Origin: Runella zeae DSM 19591
GTDB taxonomy: Bacteria > Bacteroidota > Bacteroidia > Cytophagales > Spirosomataceae
Length of the DNA: 64,000 bases
Direction of reading: 5' to 3'
Assembly: GCF_000423565.1 (NCBI RefSeq)
Contig: NZ_AUIF01000035.1
Coordinates: 62,001 to 126,000 of the forward strand
In this document: positions 17,787 through 26,419 of the stretch, in pieces
Numbering within the stretch: the stretch's first letter is position 1
Layout: every line of letters starts with the position of its first letter
Made by a program: the position numbers and the translations under genes
The notes under the pieces: generated by a model
What the model saw: only the letters and a program-made list of their open reading frames with translations
Told to the model about the DNA's origin: nothing
Database searches by the model: none

Positions 17787-19499
17787 TTACAAATTCTTAG
17801 TTTTCAGTTGCTTTACGGCATAGTCAGCAGCACGTGCGGTGAGTGCCATATAAGTAAGAGAGGGGTTTTGAGTAGCGGTGGAAGTCATGCTACTACCATC
17901 AGACACAAATACGTTTTTGCAGGCGTGCATTTGGTTCCATTTGTTGAGCATCGAAGTTTTAGGGTCTTTTCCCATTCTTACGCCGCCCATTTCGTGGTTT
18001 TCGTTGCCCGGAACGCGTTTTGTGTCAGAAGTTTTGATATTTCTAAAACCTGCCTTAGCAAACATCTCCGAAAACTGTTCATAAAAATCTTGTACCATCT
18101 TCATGTCGTTGTCGTCAAAATCTACCGACATCCGCAGCTGAGGAATTCCCCAATCATCTTTCAAATCAGGGTCGAGACGTACAAAATTGCTTTCTTTAGT
18201 AAGTACTTCTCCCATCATCTGAGCGCCCATCGTCCAGCCTTCCGTAGAGGGTTTGAAGAGCTGTTCTTTGAGATCAGCACCTAGGTAGTTGTCGGTAGGA
18301 GTGCCTATTTTGGAAGAACTAATCGAAGCTGCATAGCCGCGCAAAAAGTCGGTTTCTTGTTTTGCTAAATTTCTAAAACGTGGTAAATAGCTTCCTGTGG
18401 GTCTTTTTCCTTCGGCCATTGTATCATGAAAACCGTCATACTCTGCCGATACTCTGCCTCGATAATTGTGAAAACCGATAAATTTGCCAAGCACGCCACT
18501 GTCGTTGCCAAAGCCGTTGGGGAATCGGTTGGAGGTAGAGTTTAGCAAAATCAAGTTGGTATTGAGTGCCGAGGCATTTAAGAAAATGATTTTGGCATAA
18601 TATTCTGTCATTTCTTTGGTATGAGCATCGATCACACGCACACCCGTAGCGCGTTTCTTTTGCTCGTCATAAATGACCGAATGTACCACCGAATGAGGTT
18701 TTAAGGTCATTTTACCCGTTTTGGCGGCCCACGGAATCGTCGAAGAATTGCTGCTAAAATAACCACCATAAGGGCAACCTCTTTCACAAAGTACCCGATT
18801 CTGACACTGCGAGCGGCCTTGTTGATGATGAATCTCCTGGGCTTTGGTGAGATTGGCGGTGCGACCGATGATAATTTGGCGGTCGTTGTAGTTTTTGGCT
18901 ACTTGCTGACTAAAATGCTTTTCAACACAGCTCATCTCATGAGGAGGCAAAAACTCACCATCGGGTAAGTGCGAAAGGCCGTCTTTGTTGCCGGCTATAC
19001 CCACAAATTTTTCTACATAGCTATACCAAGGTGCTAGGTCGGCGTATCGGATTGGCCAATCTACCGCAAAACCATCGCGGGCGGGACCTTCAAAATCATA
19101 ATCTGACCAGCGTTGTGCCTGACGCGCCCACAGCAGCGAACGTCCCCCTACTTGGTAGCCACGCATCCACGAAAAAGGCTTGTCTTGTATAAAAGGATGC
19201 TCGTAGTCTTTGACTACAAAATGAACGGTTTCTTCCTTAAAAATGTAATGCCCACTCGAAGCAGGGCTTTTTTGTTTGAGCTCTAAGGGTACTTGACCCA
19301 AATGCGGAAATTCCCAAGGATTTTTCATCGCAGTGGGATAATCTATGACATGTTTTACATCGCGCCCACGTTCGAGTACCAAAGTACGCAACCCTTTTTG
19401 GGTCAGCTCTTTGGTAGCCCAGCCTCCACTAATGCCCGTGCCCACCACTATTGCATCAAATGTCCGTTCTTTGATTGAATCAATATTAAAGTACGCCAT
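17787..19499 (-). CDS. GMC-family FAD oxidoreductase
   Basis: 570 residues, no signal peptide. Rossmann FAD motif GTGISGG at 20-26 (preceded by FDAIVV), then LVLERG. A cysteine cluster CQNRVLCERGC near residue 245 resembles the Fe-S-binding cysteines of FAD-dependent glucose/glucoside 3-dehydrogenases. The C-terminal catalytic region has HEMGG (His502) and NPSLT (Asn545), the usual GMC His/Asn pair. The expected reaction is oxidation of a sugar hydroxyl, possibly C3 of a glycoside. It is a close paralog of the protein at 21447-23165 but has no adjacent small subunit; it could share the Tat-exported partner encoded at 23172. Confidence 0.92.
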   Translation of the reverse strand: MAYFNIDSIKERTFDAIVVGTGISGGWATKELTQKGLRTLVLERGRDVKHVIDYPTAMKNPWEFPHLGQVPLELKQKSPASSGHYIFKEETVHFVVKDYEHPFIQDKPFSWMRGYQVGGRSLLWARQAQRWSDYDFEGPARDGFAVDWPIRYADLAPWYSYVEKFVGIAGNKDGLSHLPDGEFLPPHEMSCVEKHFSQQVAKNYNDRQIIIGRTANLTKAQEIHHQQGRSQCQNRVLCERGCPYGGYFSSNSSTIPWAAKTGKMTLKPHSVVHSVIYDEQKKRATGVRVIDAHTKEMTEYYAKIIFLNASALNTNLILLNSTSNRFPNGFGNDSGVLGKFIGFHNYRGRVSAEYDGFHDTMAEGKRPTGSYLPRFRNLAKQETDFLRGYAASISSSKIGTPTDNYLGADLKEQLFKPSTEGWTMGAQMMGEVLTKESNFVRLDPDLKDDWGIPQLRMSVDFDDNDMKMVQDFYEQFSEMFAKAGFRNIKTSDTKRVPGNENHEMGGVRMGKDPKTSMLNKWNQMHACKNVFVSDGSSMTSTATQNPSLTYMALTARAADYAVKQLKTKNL

Positions 19500-19609
19500 G
19501 AATAAACTTCTGAATTGTCGATATATGGATTTTTCTTACTTTTAAAAAGAACAGCGTCAAGTGAATTACTTGCCATTGGGCAAAATTATTCTTTGACACA
19601 AATCTGTGC

Positions 19610-19617
19610 TATCTTTG
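19610..19617 (+). promoter_or_regulatory. possible -7 element of a Bacteroidota promoter
   Basis: TATCTTTG matches the TAnnTTTG -7 consensus of the Bacteroidota housekeeping sigma factor. The nearest TTTG (19592-19595) is only 14 bases upstream, shorter than the usual spacing, so the call is weak. It would serve the Uma2 gene 85 bp downstream. The surrounding 19500-19702 gap shows nothing else. Confidence 0.3.
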
Positions 19618-19702
19618 TTTTTGTATCAAATATAAAACACAAGGCGATATTCTTTGGCGAAGATTAGGAAGTATTTGTGCCATTAAAACCTCAAATTTAA
19701 GC

Positions 19703-20290
19703 ATGGTTACCAAATTTGAAGATTTAGATTTGACCAAACGATATAGCTATGCCGATTATTTGACGTGGCAGTTTCAAGAGCGTTTGGAGCTTATCAAAGG
19801 TCATATTTACAAAATGACGCCTGCACCAGCGCGGCGTCATCAGCAGATTGTTTGGAATGTAACTGGACTTTTTTGGGAAAGATTCAAAAAAGGACCTTGC
19901 AAAGTATATCAAGCACCCTTCGATGTGAGATTGCCTAAAAAGGGTCAAGTGTCAGATAAACAGATTTTTACGGTGGTTCAGCCTGACTTGTGTGTGATTT
20001 GTGATCTCAACAAACTCGATGACCGTGGCTGTGTGGGCGCACCTGACTTGATAGTTGAAATCTTATCGCCAGGGAATACTAAAAAAGAAATGAAACAGAA
20101 GTTTGATGTATATCAAGAAGCTGGGGTAAAGGAATATTGGATCATCCAGCCCGACGACCGTAATGTGTTTCAGTACGTACTCAATGAAGATGGTATTTAT
20201 ATTGGTCTTCACCCACTTACCGACGAAGATATCCTTATTTCGCGGGCTTTTCCTGATTTTGAAATAGAATTGGCCCAGCTTTTTGATTAA
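19703..20290 (+). CDS. Uma2-family PD-(D/E)XK nuclease-fold protein
   Basis: 195 residues. The Uma2 (DUF820) fold is recognised from LELIKGHIYKMTPAP near the N-terminus, VVQPDLCVI (Asp95) and PDLIVEILSPGNTKKEMKQKFDVYQEAGVKEYWII, which supplies the Asp115/Glu119 pair of a PD-(D/E)XK-like site. Members are restriction-endonuclease-like proteins, abundant in cyanobacteria and Bacteroidota, usually without a demonstrated target and sometimes considered mobile or toxin-like. It stands alone between the GMC gene (opposite strand) and a DUF1080 gene 27 bp downstream, with no visible partner. Confidence 0.9.
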   Translation: MVTKFEDLDLTKRYSYADYLTWQFQERLELIKGHIYKMTPAPARRHQQIVWNVTGLFWERFKKGPCKVYQAPFDVRLPKKGQVSDKQIFTVVQPDLCVICDLNKLDDRGCVGAPDLIVEILSPGNTKKEMKQKFDVYQEAGVKEYWIIQPDDRNVFQYVLNEDGIYIGLHPLTDEDILISRAFPDFEIELAQLFD

Positions 20291-20317
20291 AAAATTACTC
20301 CTAAACCCCAAGTTGAT

Positions 20318-21004
20318 ATGACCGCAAAATTTCTATTCTCTCTTTTTTTTATTCTTTGTTGTAGCGTAGTCTATGCTCAAGAAACAAGCCTTTTCAATGG
20401 GAAGGACCTTACAGGGTGGCACATCGACGTACCTGCGATGGACAAAGATACCAAACTCCGAAATCCTTTTATCATCAGAAACGGGATGTTAGTAAGCTTG
20501 GGTGAACCGCAAGGGCATTTGATTACGGATAAAATATACCAAAACTACCGAGTCGAAGTGCAATATCGTTTTGCTGGTACGCCGGGCAATTGTGGATTGT
20601 TGTTGCACGCTTCTACGCCTCGTTCGTTGTATGGGATGTTTCCTAAATCTATCGAATCACAGATGATGCACCAAAATGCGGGTGATTTTTGGTGTATTGT
20701 AGAAAACATCGAAGTGCCTGAAATGGAAAAACGCCGTGGCCCTAAAGAAAATTGGGGGATAACGGAAGGCAAAGAACGCCGCGTAAGAAACCTAACCGAC
20801 AATTCCGAAAAGCCCTTGGGAGAGTGGAATACGATGATTGTAGAATGCCTCAACGACCAAATCAAGGTATGGGTCAATGGCGATATGGTCAATCATGGAT
20901 TCAATTGTACGGCTCAAAAAGGTCAGATTGCCTTGCAAGCAGAAGGTGCTGAAGTAGAATTTAGGAAAGTAGCTTTGACTCCTATCACCAAAATTTCGGA
21001 ATAA
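20318..21004 (+). CDS. DUF1080 (3-keto-disaccharide hydrolase) family protein
   Basis: 228 residues with signal peptide (1-20, ending VYAQ). A single DUF1080 jelly-roll: SLFNGKDLTGWHIDV at the start, then GNCGLLLHAS, ESQMMHQNAGDFW and GQIALQAEGAEVEFRKVAL at the end, the standard landmarks of the family. Characterised members act on glycosides oxidised at C3 (3-keto sugars). Being next to two GMC oxidoreductases and a gluconate-dehydrogenase-3-like subunit fits a 3-keto route of glycoside breakdown in the periplasm (inference). A second DUF1080 gene lies in the PUL at 33563. Confidence 0.88.
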   Translation: MTAKFLFSLFFILCCSVVYAQETSLFNGKDLTGWHIDVPAMDKDTKLRNPFIIRNGMLVSLGEPQGHLITDKIYQNYRVEVQYRFAGTPGNCGLLLHASTPRSLYGMFPKSIESQMMHQNAGDFWCIVENIEVPEMEKRRGPKENWGITEGKERRVRNLTDNSEKPLGEWNTMIVECLNDQIKVWVNGDMVNHGFNCTAQKGQIALQAEGAEVEFRKVALTPITKISE

Positions 21005-21049
21005 GCATCAATAATAAATGTATCTACTTTAGCCTTAGGCAATAAGCTT

Positions 21050-21388
21050 AACGCAGGCAACGTTCAGAACGTTGCCTGCGTTAAAGTCCATGCATCTATT
21101 TATGTTTTTGAAAAACAGAACGATATACATATTCTGTTTATAAGTGGTAATATGAAGGCAATCAGGGTGCTACCTAAAGAAGTAAAATAAAGGCTTAAAA
21201 TCAACGCAGGCAACGTTCTAAACGTTGCCTGCGTTAAAGTTCATGCATCTATTTATGTTTTTGAAAAACAGAACGATATACATATTCTGTTTATAAGTGG
21301 TAATATGAAGGTAATCAGGATGTTACCTAAAGAAGTAAAATAAAGGCTTAAAATCAACGCAGGCAACGTTCTGAACGTTGCCTGCGTT
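21050..21388. repeat. tandem duplication (153-bp period) carrying three palindromes
   Basis: Palindromes of the AACGCAGGCAACGTTC type start at 21050, 21203 and 21356, exactly 153 bp apart. The spacers between them (from GCATCTATTTATG to AGGCTTAAAATC) are nearly identical, differing at a handful of positions; the third copy is cut off after its palindrome and a short ATGCATCTA remnant. The second palindrome has a centre change (TTCTAAACG). This fills most of the 442-bp gap between the convergent DUF1080 and GMC genes; no gene is seen in it. Confidence 0.88.
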
Positions 21389-21405
21389 TACCTTAATGCA
21401 TCTAA

Positions 21406-21436
21406 CCCCCGGCCACGTTCTGAACGTGGCCGGGGG
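21406..21436. repeat. GC-rich variant of the intergenic palindrome
   Basis: 31-bp perfect palindrome with arms CCCCCGGCCACGTTC and GAACGTGGCCGGGGG around one T. The inner core ACGTTC/GAACGT is the same as in the neighbouring copies, while the flanking stem pairs differ on both sides together (CA...TG replaced by CC...GG). It ends 10 bp from the stop of the minus-strand GMC gene. Confidence 0.85.
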
Positions 21437-21446
21437 CGGGGACAGA

Positions 21447-23165
21447 CTATAAATTCTTAGCTTTCAACTGCTTTACGGCATAGTCGGCGGCGCGAGCAGT
21501 GAGAGCCATATAAGTAAGCGACGGATTTTGGGTAGCGGTCGAAGTCATGCAAGCGCCGTCGGTCACAAATACATTCTTGCAGGCGTGAAGTTGGTTCCAC
21601 TTATTGAGTAAAGACGTTTTAGGGTCTTTTCCCATGCGGCAGCCGCCCATTTCGTGAATGTCGAGGCCGGGTGCTTTGTTGGGTACATCATGGGTTTTGA
21701 TGTTTGTAAAACCTGCCTTCGTAAACATCTCCGTCAACTGTTCATGATAATCCTTTATCATTTTCTCGTCGTTGTCGTCGTAGCTTACCGAGATTTTCAA
21801 CTGAGGAATCCCCCAAGGATCTTTCAAGTTAGCATCAAGAGCCACGTAGTTGGTTTCTTTGGGAATGGTTTCACCCATCATGTGTGAACCTACGCGCCAG
21901 TTACCATATTTCTTTTCGGCAAGATTGTTTTTGAGGTCTTCGCCGAAGCCCGAGCGGTCGTTGTAAGTAATGCGATTTCCACCGAAACCCGCTGCATACC
22001 CACGAATAAAATCCGTTTCTTGCTTTAATAAATTCCTAAAACGAGGAATGTAGCCACTATTGGGGCGAATGCCTTCGGTGGTGGTGTCCAAAAACCCCTC
22101 GTATTCACCTGAGATACTCGTGCGATAGTTGTGAAAAGCGATGTATTTGCCAAGCAAGCCATTGTCGTTGCCCAATCCATTTTGAAAACGATTGGAAGTT
22201 GAGTTCAACAAAATCAAGTTGGTATTTAAAGCCGCCGCATTCACAAAGATGATTTTAGCGTAATATTCGGTTGTTTCCTTGGTGTTGGCATCAATGACTC
22301 GCACGCCTGAGGCTTTACCGAGTTTTTCGTCGTAGATAATCGAATGCACCACCGAATCAGGTTTGAGAGTCATTTTGCCCGATTTAGCCGCCCACGGAAT
22401 CGTGGAGGCATTGCTGCTAAAATAGCCTCCATACGGACATCCTCTTTGACAAAGGGCGCGGTTTTGACATTGAGCGCGGCCTTGGTCATAATGAATCTGA
22501 TTGGGTTTGGTCAAGTGAGCGCACCGCCCGATGATGATAGGGCGACTCCCTCCGTAGTGTTTGGCCATTTGTTGGCTAAAATACTTCTCCACGCAGTTCA
22601 GTTCGTGAGGCGGCAAAAACTCTCCGTCAGGAAGCTGCGGTAAGCCGTCTTTGTTACCCGAAATGCCCGCAAATTTTTCTACGTAACTATACCAAGGCGC
22701 GATGTCGCTGTAATTGATAGGCCATTCTACCGCGAAGCCATCGCGGGTAGGCCCGTCAAAATCGTATTGTGACCAACGCTGGGTTTGGCGCGCCCAGAGG
22801 AGAGATTTTCCGCCTACTTGATAGCCACGTATCCAGTCGAAGGGTTTTTCTTGAACATAAGGATGCTCGGCATCTTTCACAAAAAAATGCGCAGCATCTT
22901 CGTTGAAAGCATAACACCGACTTACTACGGGGTTGGCATCCTTGATAGCTTTGGGGATTTGATTGAGGTGCTCAAACTCCCAAGGATTTTTGAACGTAGT
23001 AGGGTAATCTGTCACGTGCTGAACATTGCGCCCACGCTCCAAAACCAGGGTTTTGAGACCTTTGCCTGTGAGTTCTTTTGCGGCCCAGCCACCACTAATT
23101 CCCGACCCGATAACGATAGCATCGAAAGTACGGTCTTTTACAGAATCTATATTGAAATATGACAT
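21447..23165 (-). CDS. GMC-family FAD oxidoreductase (with small subunit upstream)
   Basis: 572 residues, highly similar along its whole length to the protein at 17787-19499. FAD motif GSGISGG at 20-26; cysteine cluster CQNRALCQRGC; catalytic His504 in HEMGG and Asn547 in NPSLT. The gene begins 6 bp after a gluconate-2-dehydrogenase-3-family gene on the same strand. That pairing is the known layout of membrane-associated sugar dehydrogenases, in which the Tat-exported small subunit carries the FAD subunit across the membrane; the GMC protein itself has no signal peptide. Probable periplasmic sugar or glycoside (3-)dehydrogenase. Confidence 0.92.
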   Translation of the reverse strand: MSYFNIDSVKDRTFDAIVIGSGISGGWAAKELTGKGLKTLVLERGRNVQHVTDYPTTFKNPWEFEHLNQIPKAIKDANPVVSRCYAFNEDAAHFFVKDAEHPYVQEKPFDWIRGYQVGGKSLLWARQTQRWSQYDFDGPTRDGFAVEWPINYSDIAPWYSYVEKFAGISGNKDGLPQLPDGEFLPPHELNCVEKYFSQQMAKHYGGSRPIIIGRCAHLTKPNQIHYDQGRAQCQNRALCQRGCPYGGYFSSNASTIPWAAKSGKMTLKPDSVVHSIIYDEKLGKASGVRVIDANTKETTEYYAKIIFVNAAALNTNLILLNSTSNRFQNGLGNDNGLLGKYIAFHNYRTSISGEYEGFLDTTTEGIRPNSGYIPRFRNLLKQETDFIRGYAAGFGGNRITYNDRSGFGEDLKNNLAEKKYGNWRVGSHMMGETIPKETNYVALDANLKDPWGIPQLKISVSYDDNDEKMIKDYHEQLTEMFTKAGFTNIKTHDVPNKAPGLDIHEMGGCRMGKDPKTSLLNKWNQLHACKNVFVTDGACMTSTATQNPSLTYMALTARAADYAVKQLKAKNL

Positions 23166-23171
23166 TTTGAT

Positions 23172-23696
23172 TTATTTTTTGACAGGTACACAGCCATGAT
23201 AAAAACCCGGAGCCATGTTGTATTTTTGGATATTTACCATCACATACTCAGAGTTCATGTATCCCTGAATCGTCAAGTTTTTGATGGTATTTACAAACTG
23301 CTTGGCATTAGTATCAGAGGAAGTCGACAATTGTTTCAGCAGCTCAAGACGCTGCTGCGGGGTACATTCTACAAACCCTTTACTGTAGGCTTTTTGAGCC
23401 GCATCGTCGGTAGTTTTGAGGCCTTGTTTAAAACTTTGCTGGGCAGGCTCGGCGTAGCAATCATTCACCATTCGCATCGCAAATTGATGTACTTTAAGCG
23501 ATTTTGCGCCAGGGGTGTTGGTTTCGGGAATGATGGTTTCTACAATTTCGGCCAAGGTATTTTCTTCGTTGAAAGAGAGCATAGAAACAGACCCGATGGA
23601 GTCGGGAGTCCATCCAGAAGCCCAAGAAGGAAGGCTTAACAAGCCTCCCATAGCCATGGTTAGGTTTTTAATGGCAGAACGTCGTTGCATAATCAT
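23172..23696 (-). CDS. gluconate 2-dehydrogenase subunit 3 family protein
   Basis: 174 residues with a twin-arginine signal (QRRSAIKNLTMAMGGLL) cut near SWASG. The body fits the small-subunit family: FNEENTLAEIVETIIPETNTPGAKSLKVHQFAMRMV is the typical N-terminal block and ends with residues of the PGFYHG type. Its known role is as partner and Tat carrier of a GMC/FAD dehydrogenase subunit. It is first in a two-gene minus-strand operon with the GMC gene at 21447 (6 bp gap). Confidence 0.88.
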   Translation of the reverse strand: MIMQRRSAIKNLTMAMGGLLSLPSWASGWTPDSIGSVSMLSFNEENTLAEIVETIIPETNTPGAKSLKVHQFAMRMVNDCYAEPAQQSFKQGLKTTDDAAQKAYSKGFVECTPQQRLELLKQLSTSSDTNAKQFVNTIKNLTIQGYMNSEYVMVNIQKYNMAPGFYHGCVPVKK

Positions 23697-23787
23697 TTAT
23701 CAGTTGGGTATTCAATTCAGTTTAAATTATTAAAGTCGCACGGCAGGTTTTTATTACCCATTCAAAATAAAACAAAAAAAAGATAGT

Positions 23788-24822
23788 TTACGCAAATTTT
23801 TTGGAAGAGAGCATCGACGATTCCCGTATCATAAGCTGAGTAGAGAGGGTAATGGTCTCGGGAGTATTGTGTTCGGACTCCAATTGTCTAAGAAGGAGCC
23901 TTACTACTTGGGCGCCCATTTCTTGAATGGGCTGATTGACACTTGTCAGCGAGGGCGAAAGATAAATGCAGGTAGGTTCGTTGTTGAAACTTACCACTGC
24001 TACATCTTCTGGAATTTTAATGCCTTTTTGTTTAAAAGCATACATCGTCGAAAACGCAATGCGGTCGCTCATGGTCAGGATACCGTCAGGGGGCTGAGGG
24101 AGACTCATCATATTGAGTGCTTGCATGATGGTATTTTCGGGCGTAAAATCGCTATGAAATATATAACGGTCTGTATAGGGTAAATTGTACTTTTGGAGAG
24201 CTTCTCTAAAACCAGCCAGTCGTTGATTACTAATCAAAAGGCTAGGAGGGCCAGCCAAGCAGCCCAAGCGTTGACAGCCGTTTTCGATAAGATGCTCGGT
24301 GGCTTTAAAAGCGGCAAGTTTGTTGTCGACGATTACTTTGGAGGTTTCGAGGCTTTCGTCGTAGCGGTCAAATATCACCACGGGGATTTGCTTTCGTAGT
24401 AATCGGTTGATATGGTCAAAATGTTGAGTATCACGGGCCAATGAAATAATAAACCCTTCTACTTGACTATTGAGTAAGTTCTGGATTTGGGCTACCTCTC
24501 TCAAATAAGATTCGTTGGTTTGACACACTACTACACTATAGCCTGCTTGCATAGCGGCCTCTTCGATGCTGTTGAGTACTGATGAAAAAAAGTAGTAACT
24601 CAGCGTTGGCAAAATCACTCCAATCGTTTTGGTACGACTCTTAACGAGGCTTTTGGCAAGTTGGTTGGGTTGATAATCTAATTGTTGGGCCAATTGGAGT
24701 ACCGCTTGGCGAGTTTCGGGGTGAATTTCGGGCATTCCACGCAATGCCCGTGACACAGTAGAGGCCGAAATATTGAGCGCTTGGGCAATGTCTTTGATGG
24801 TGACAGGTGCGTTTTTGGTCAT
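23788..24822 (-). CDS. LacI-family transcriptional regulator
   Basis: 344 residues from ATG 24822. This start is chosen because MTKNAPVTIKDIAQALNIS opens the helix-turn-helix (residues 8-27, with STVSRALRG); the longer frame only adds a hydrophobic, AT-rich extension from the promoter region. After the hinge (QPNQLAKSLVKSRTKTIGVILP) comes the periplasmic-binding-protein-like sugar domain, ending with SVNQPIQEMGAQVVRLLLRQLE. It is divergent from the GH88 gene, and a perfect LacI-type operator lies between them, so it probably represses or activates itself and the PUL in response to an oligosaccharide or uronic acid. Confidence 0.93.
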   Translation of the reverse strand: MTKNAPVTIKDIAQALNISASTVSRALRGMPEIHPETRQAVLQLAQQLDYQPNQLAKSLVKSRTKTIGVILPTLSYYFFSSVLNSIEEAAMQAGYSVVVCQTNESYLREVAQIQNLLNSQVEGFIISLARDTQHFDHINRLLRKQIPVVIFDRYDESLETSKVIVDNKLAAFKATEHLIENGCQRLGCLAGPPSLLISNQRLAGFREALQKYNLPYTDRYIFHSDFTPENTIMQALNMMSLPQPPDGILTMSDRIAFSTMYAFKQKGIKIPEDVAVVSFNNEPTCIYLSPSLTSVNQPIQEMGAQVVRLLLRQLESEHNTPETITLSTQLMIRESSMLSSKKFA

Positions 24823-24960
24823 GGGTTTAGGAAATATAACTTTTGCAATATTATATACTAGAAGAACAAGGTAAGAGAGAATAAAATGTAATTTTAGTAA
24901 AAAATTATATAACAAAAATAGTTTAATTTTTTTTAGGTATGAAAAACATGAAATAAAAAA

Positions 24961-24990
24961 CCGCAAACGTTTGCGGTTACGTTTGCAAAC
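24961..24990. promoter_or_regulatory. LacI-type operator pair between lacI and GH88
   Basis: A 16-bp perfect palindrome CCGCAAACGTTTGCGG, then TTAC, then a 10-bp palindrome GTTTGCAAAC. The first matches the LacI/GalR-family consensus GCAAACGTTTGC. The first 29 bp recur without change at 35556-35584 upstream of the second SusC. The rest of the 370-bp gap 24823-25192 is AT-rich, with no gene and no confident promoter on either strand. Confidence 0.85.
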
Positions 24991-25192
24991 AACCACACGC
25001 TATTTTGCGAAAATGTTTTGCGTTTTTTCTTCTTTAAATATCAATTTACTCATACTTTTAAAGTAGAAAAAGAATTTTTATTGGTTTTAGTAATAATGGT
25101 ACTGTTTGAAGAAATGAATACCTTGGTTAAATAAAAATTGTATTTTTTTGTGATTTTAATTTTCGCTTAATTTAATTAACCCCTCATTTTTG

Positions 25193-26359
25193 ATGAAAAA
25201 GATTTATACCCTTTTTTTTAGTATTTGGGCGTTTTCTGCTTGGAGTCAGCCCAAAATCGACGTGAAAAAAGAATTTGAGTTTGCAGCTAAACAGTATGAA
25301 GGGATGTTGGCATCTCACCCCGACATTACTAAGTTTCCTCAATCTACTAATCCTGACGGTTCGCCACGCGATATGAAATCCAGCTGGTGGTGTAGTGGCT
25401 TCTTTGGTGGGTCTCTTTGGTATATTTATGAGTATACTAAGCAAGATAAATGGAAAGAAGCAGCTGACAAATGGACCATGGCTGTGGAGAAAGAACAGTA
25501 CAATACCGGTACGCACGATTTGGGTTTTATGATTTACTGTCCTTTCGGAAATGGTTATCGTCTTACCAAAAACGAGGCTTATAAACCCATCATGCTCACA
25601 GGAGCCAAATCATTGGCAACGCGCTTTGACCCAAAAGTAGGGCTTATTAAGTCTTGGAATAGCTTCAAAGGTGGATATACGTATCCGGTCATCATCGACA
25701 ACATGATGAATTTAGAGTTTTTGTTTTGGGCAGCTCGTGAGTCTGGCAACAAAGAGCTTTATAATCTAAGTGTCACTCACGCTGACAATACGCTCAAGAA
25801 TCATTATCGTGCCGACAACAGCGCTTATCACGTTATATGCTACGGGCCAAACGGCGAGGTGCTTGCCAAAAAGAATCACCAAGGTGCCGAAGACGAATCT
25901 CCTTGGGCGCGTGGACAATCGTGGGGATTGTATGGATATACCGTTATGTATCGCGAAACCAAAGATCCTAAGTATCTTGATTTTGCGCGTAAAATTGCGA
26001 CTTTCTTGCTTAATCATCCTAATCTCCCAGCCGACAAGATTCCTTATTGGGACTATAGCAAACCAGGCGAAGAGCGCGATGCTTCGGCAGGGGCGATTAT
26101 GGCATCGGCATTGCTAGAATTGAGTACCTACGGCGGCAAAGATGCCAAGCTGTACTATGATTCGGCAGTAAAAATGCTCGAAAGTCTCTCCAAACCTCCT
26201 TACAAAGCTGAGTTGGGCAAAAACAATCATTTTATATTACAACATAGCGTAGGACACAAACTGGGTAATTCGGAGATTGATGTGCCACTTGTATATGCAG
26301 ATTATTATTATTTAGAGGGGTTGTTGCGCTATGATGCTTTGCGAAAAAAGAAGAAATAA
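25193..26359 (+). CDS. GH88 unsaturated glucuronyl hydrolase
   Basis: 388 residues; ATG 25193 is preferred over an in-frame TTG one codon earlier. Signal peptide ends near SAWSQ (residue 19). The GH88 (alpha/alpha)6 barrel shows SSWWCSGFFGGSLWYIYE, THDLGFM with catalytic Asp109, IDNMMNLEFLF with Asp169, and SPWARGQSWGLYGY. These correspond to the two aspartates of unsaturated glucuronyl hydrolases, which remove the 4,5-unsaturated uronic acid left by polysaccharide lyases. It follows the LacI operator and precedes the ECF sigma gene by 60 bp. Its presence says the target glycan contains uronic acid and is cut by lyases, which also appear at 41.8-45.2 kb. Confidence 0.93.
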   Translation: MKKIYTLFFSIWAFSAWSQPKIDVKKEFEFAAKQYEGMLASHPDITKFPQSTNPDGSPRDMKSSWWCSGFFGGSLWYIYEYTKQDKWKEAADKWTMAVEKEQYNTGTHDLGFMIYCPFGNGYRLTKNEAYKPIMLTGAKSLATRFDPKVGLIKSWNSFKGGYTYPVIIDNMMNLEFLFWAARESGNKELYNLSVTHADNTLKNHYRADNSAYHVICYGPNGEVLAKKNHQGAEDESPWARGQSWGLYGYTVMYRETKDPKYLDFARKIATFLLNHPNLPADKIPYWDYSKPGEERDASAGAIMASALLELSTYGGKDAKLYYDSAVKMLESLSKPPYKAELGKNNHFILQHSVGHKLGNSEIDVPLVYADYYYLEGLLRYDALRKKKK

Positions 26360-26419
26360 TACCTTAGCCAAAAGTGATGGCCTATTCTTACATCTTTCTC
26401 ATTTGATATTTTCTGTGTT

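Noticed and set aside
17673-18284. Long plus-strand open frame of 203 codons opposite a GMC gene
   Set aside because: It lies over the antisense of a well-conserved FAD oxidoreductase and contains no recognisable domain; it starts in the palindromic gap. Treated as a shadow.
21050-21436. Regularly spaced palindromes as a CRISPR-like array
   Set aside because: The spacer is itself repeated (153-bp period) rather than unique, and no cas gene is present.
24823-24996. N-terminal extension of the LacI protein
   Set aside because: The added 58 codons are AT-rich, hydrophobic and overlap the operator; the DNA-binding domain begins at ATG 24822.
25120-25150. TTG...TATTTTTTTG as a GH88 promoter, similar to TACTTTTTTG upstream of the second SusC
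   Set aside because: Spacings to any -33 element differ (15 and 20 bases) and the -7 match to TAnnTTTG is imperfect, so the similarity is probably due to T-runs.
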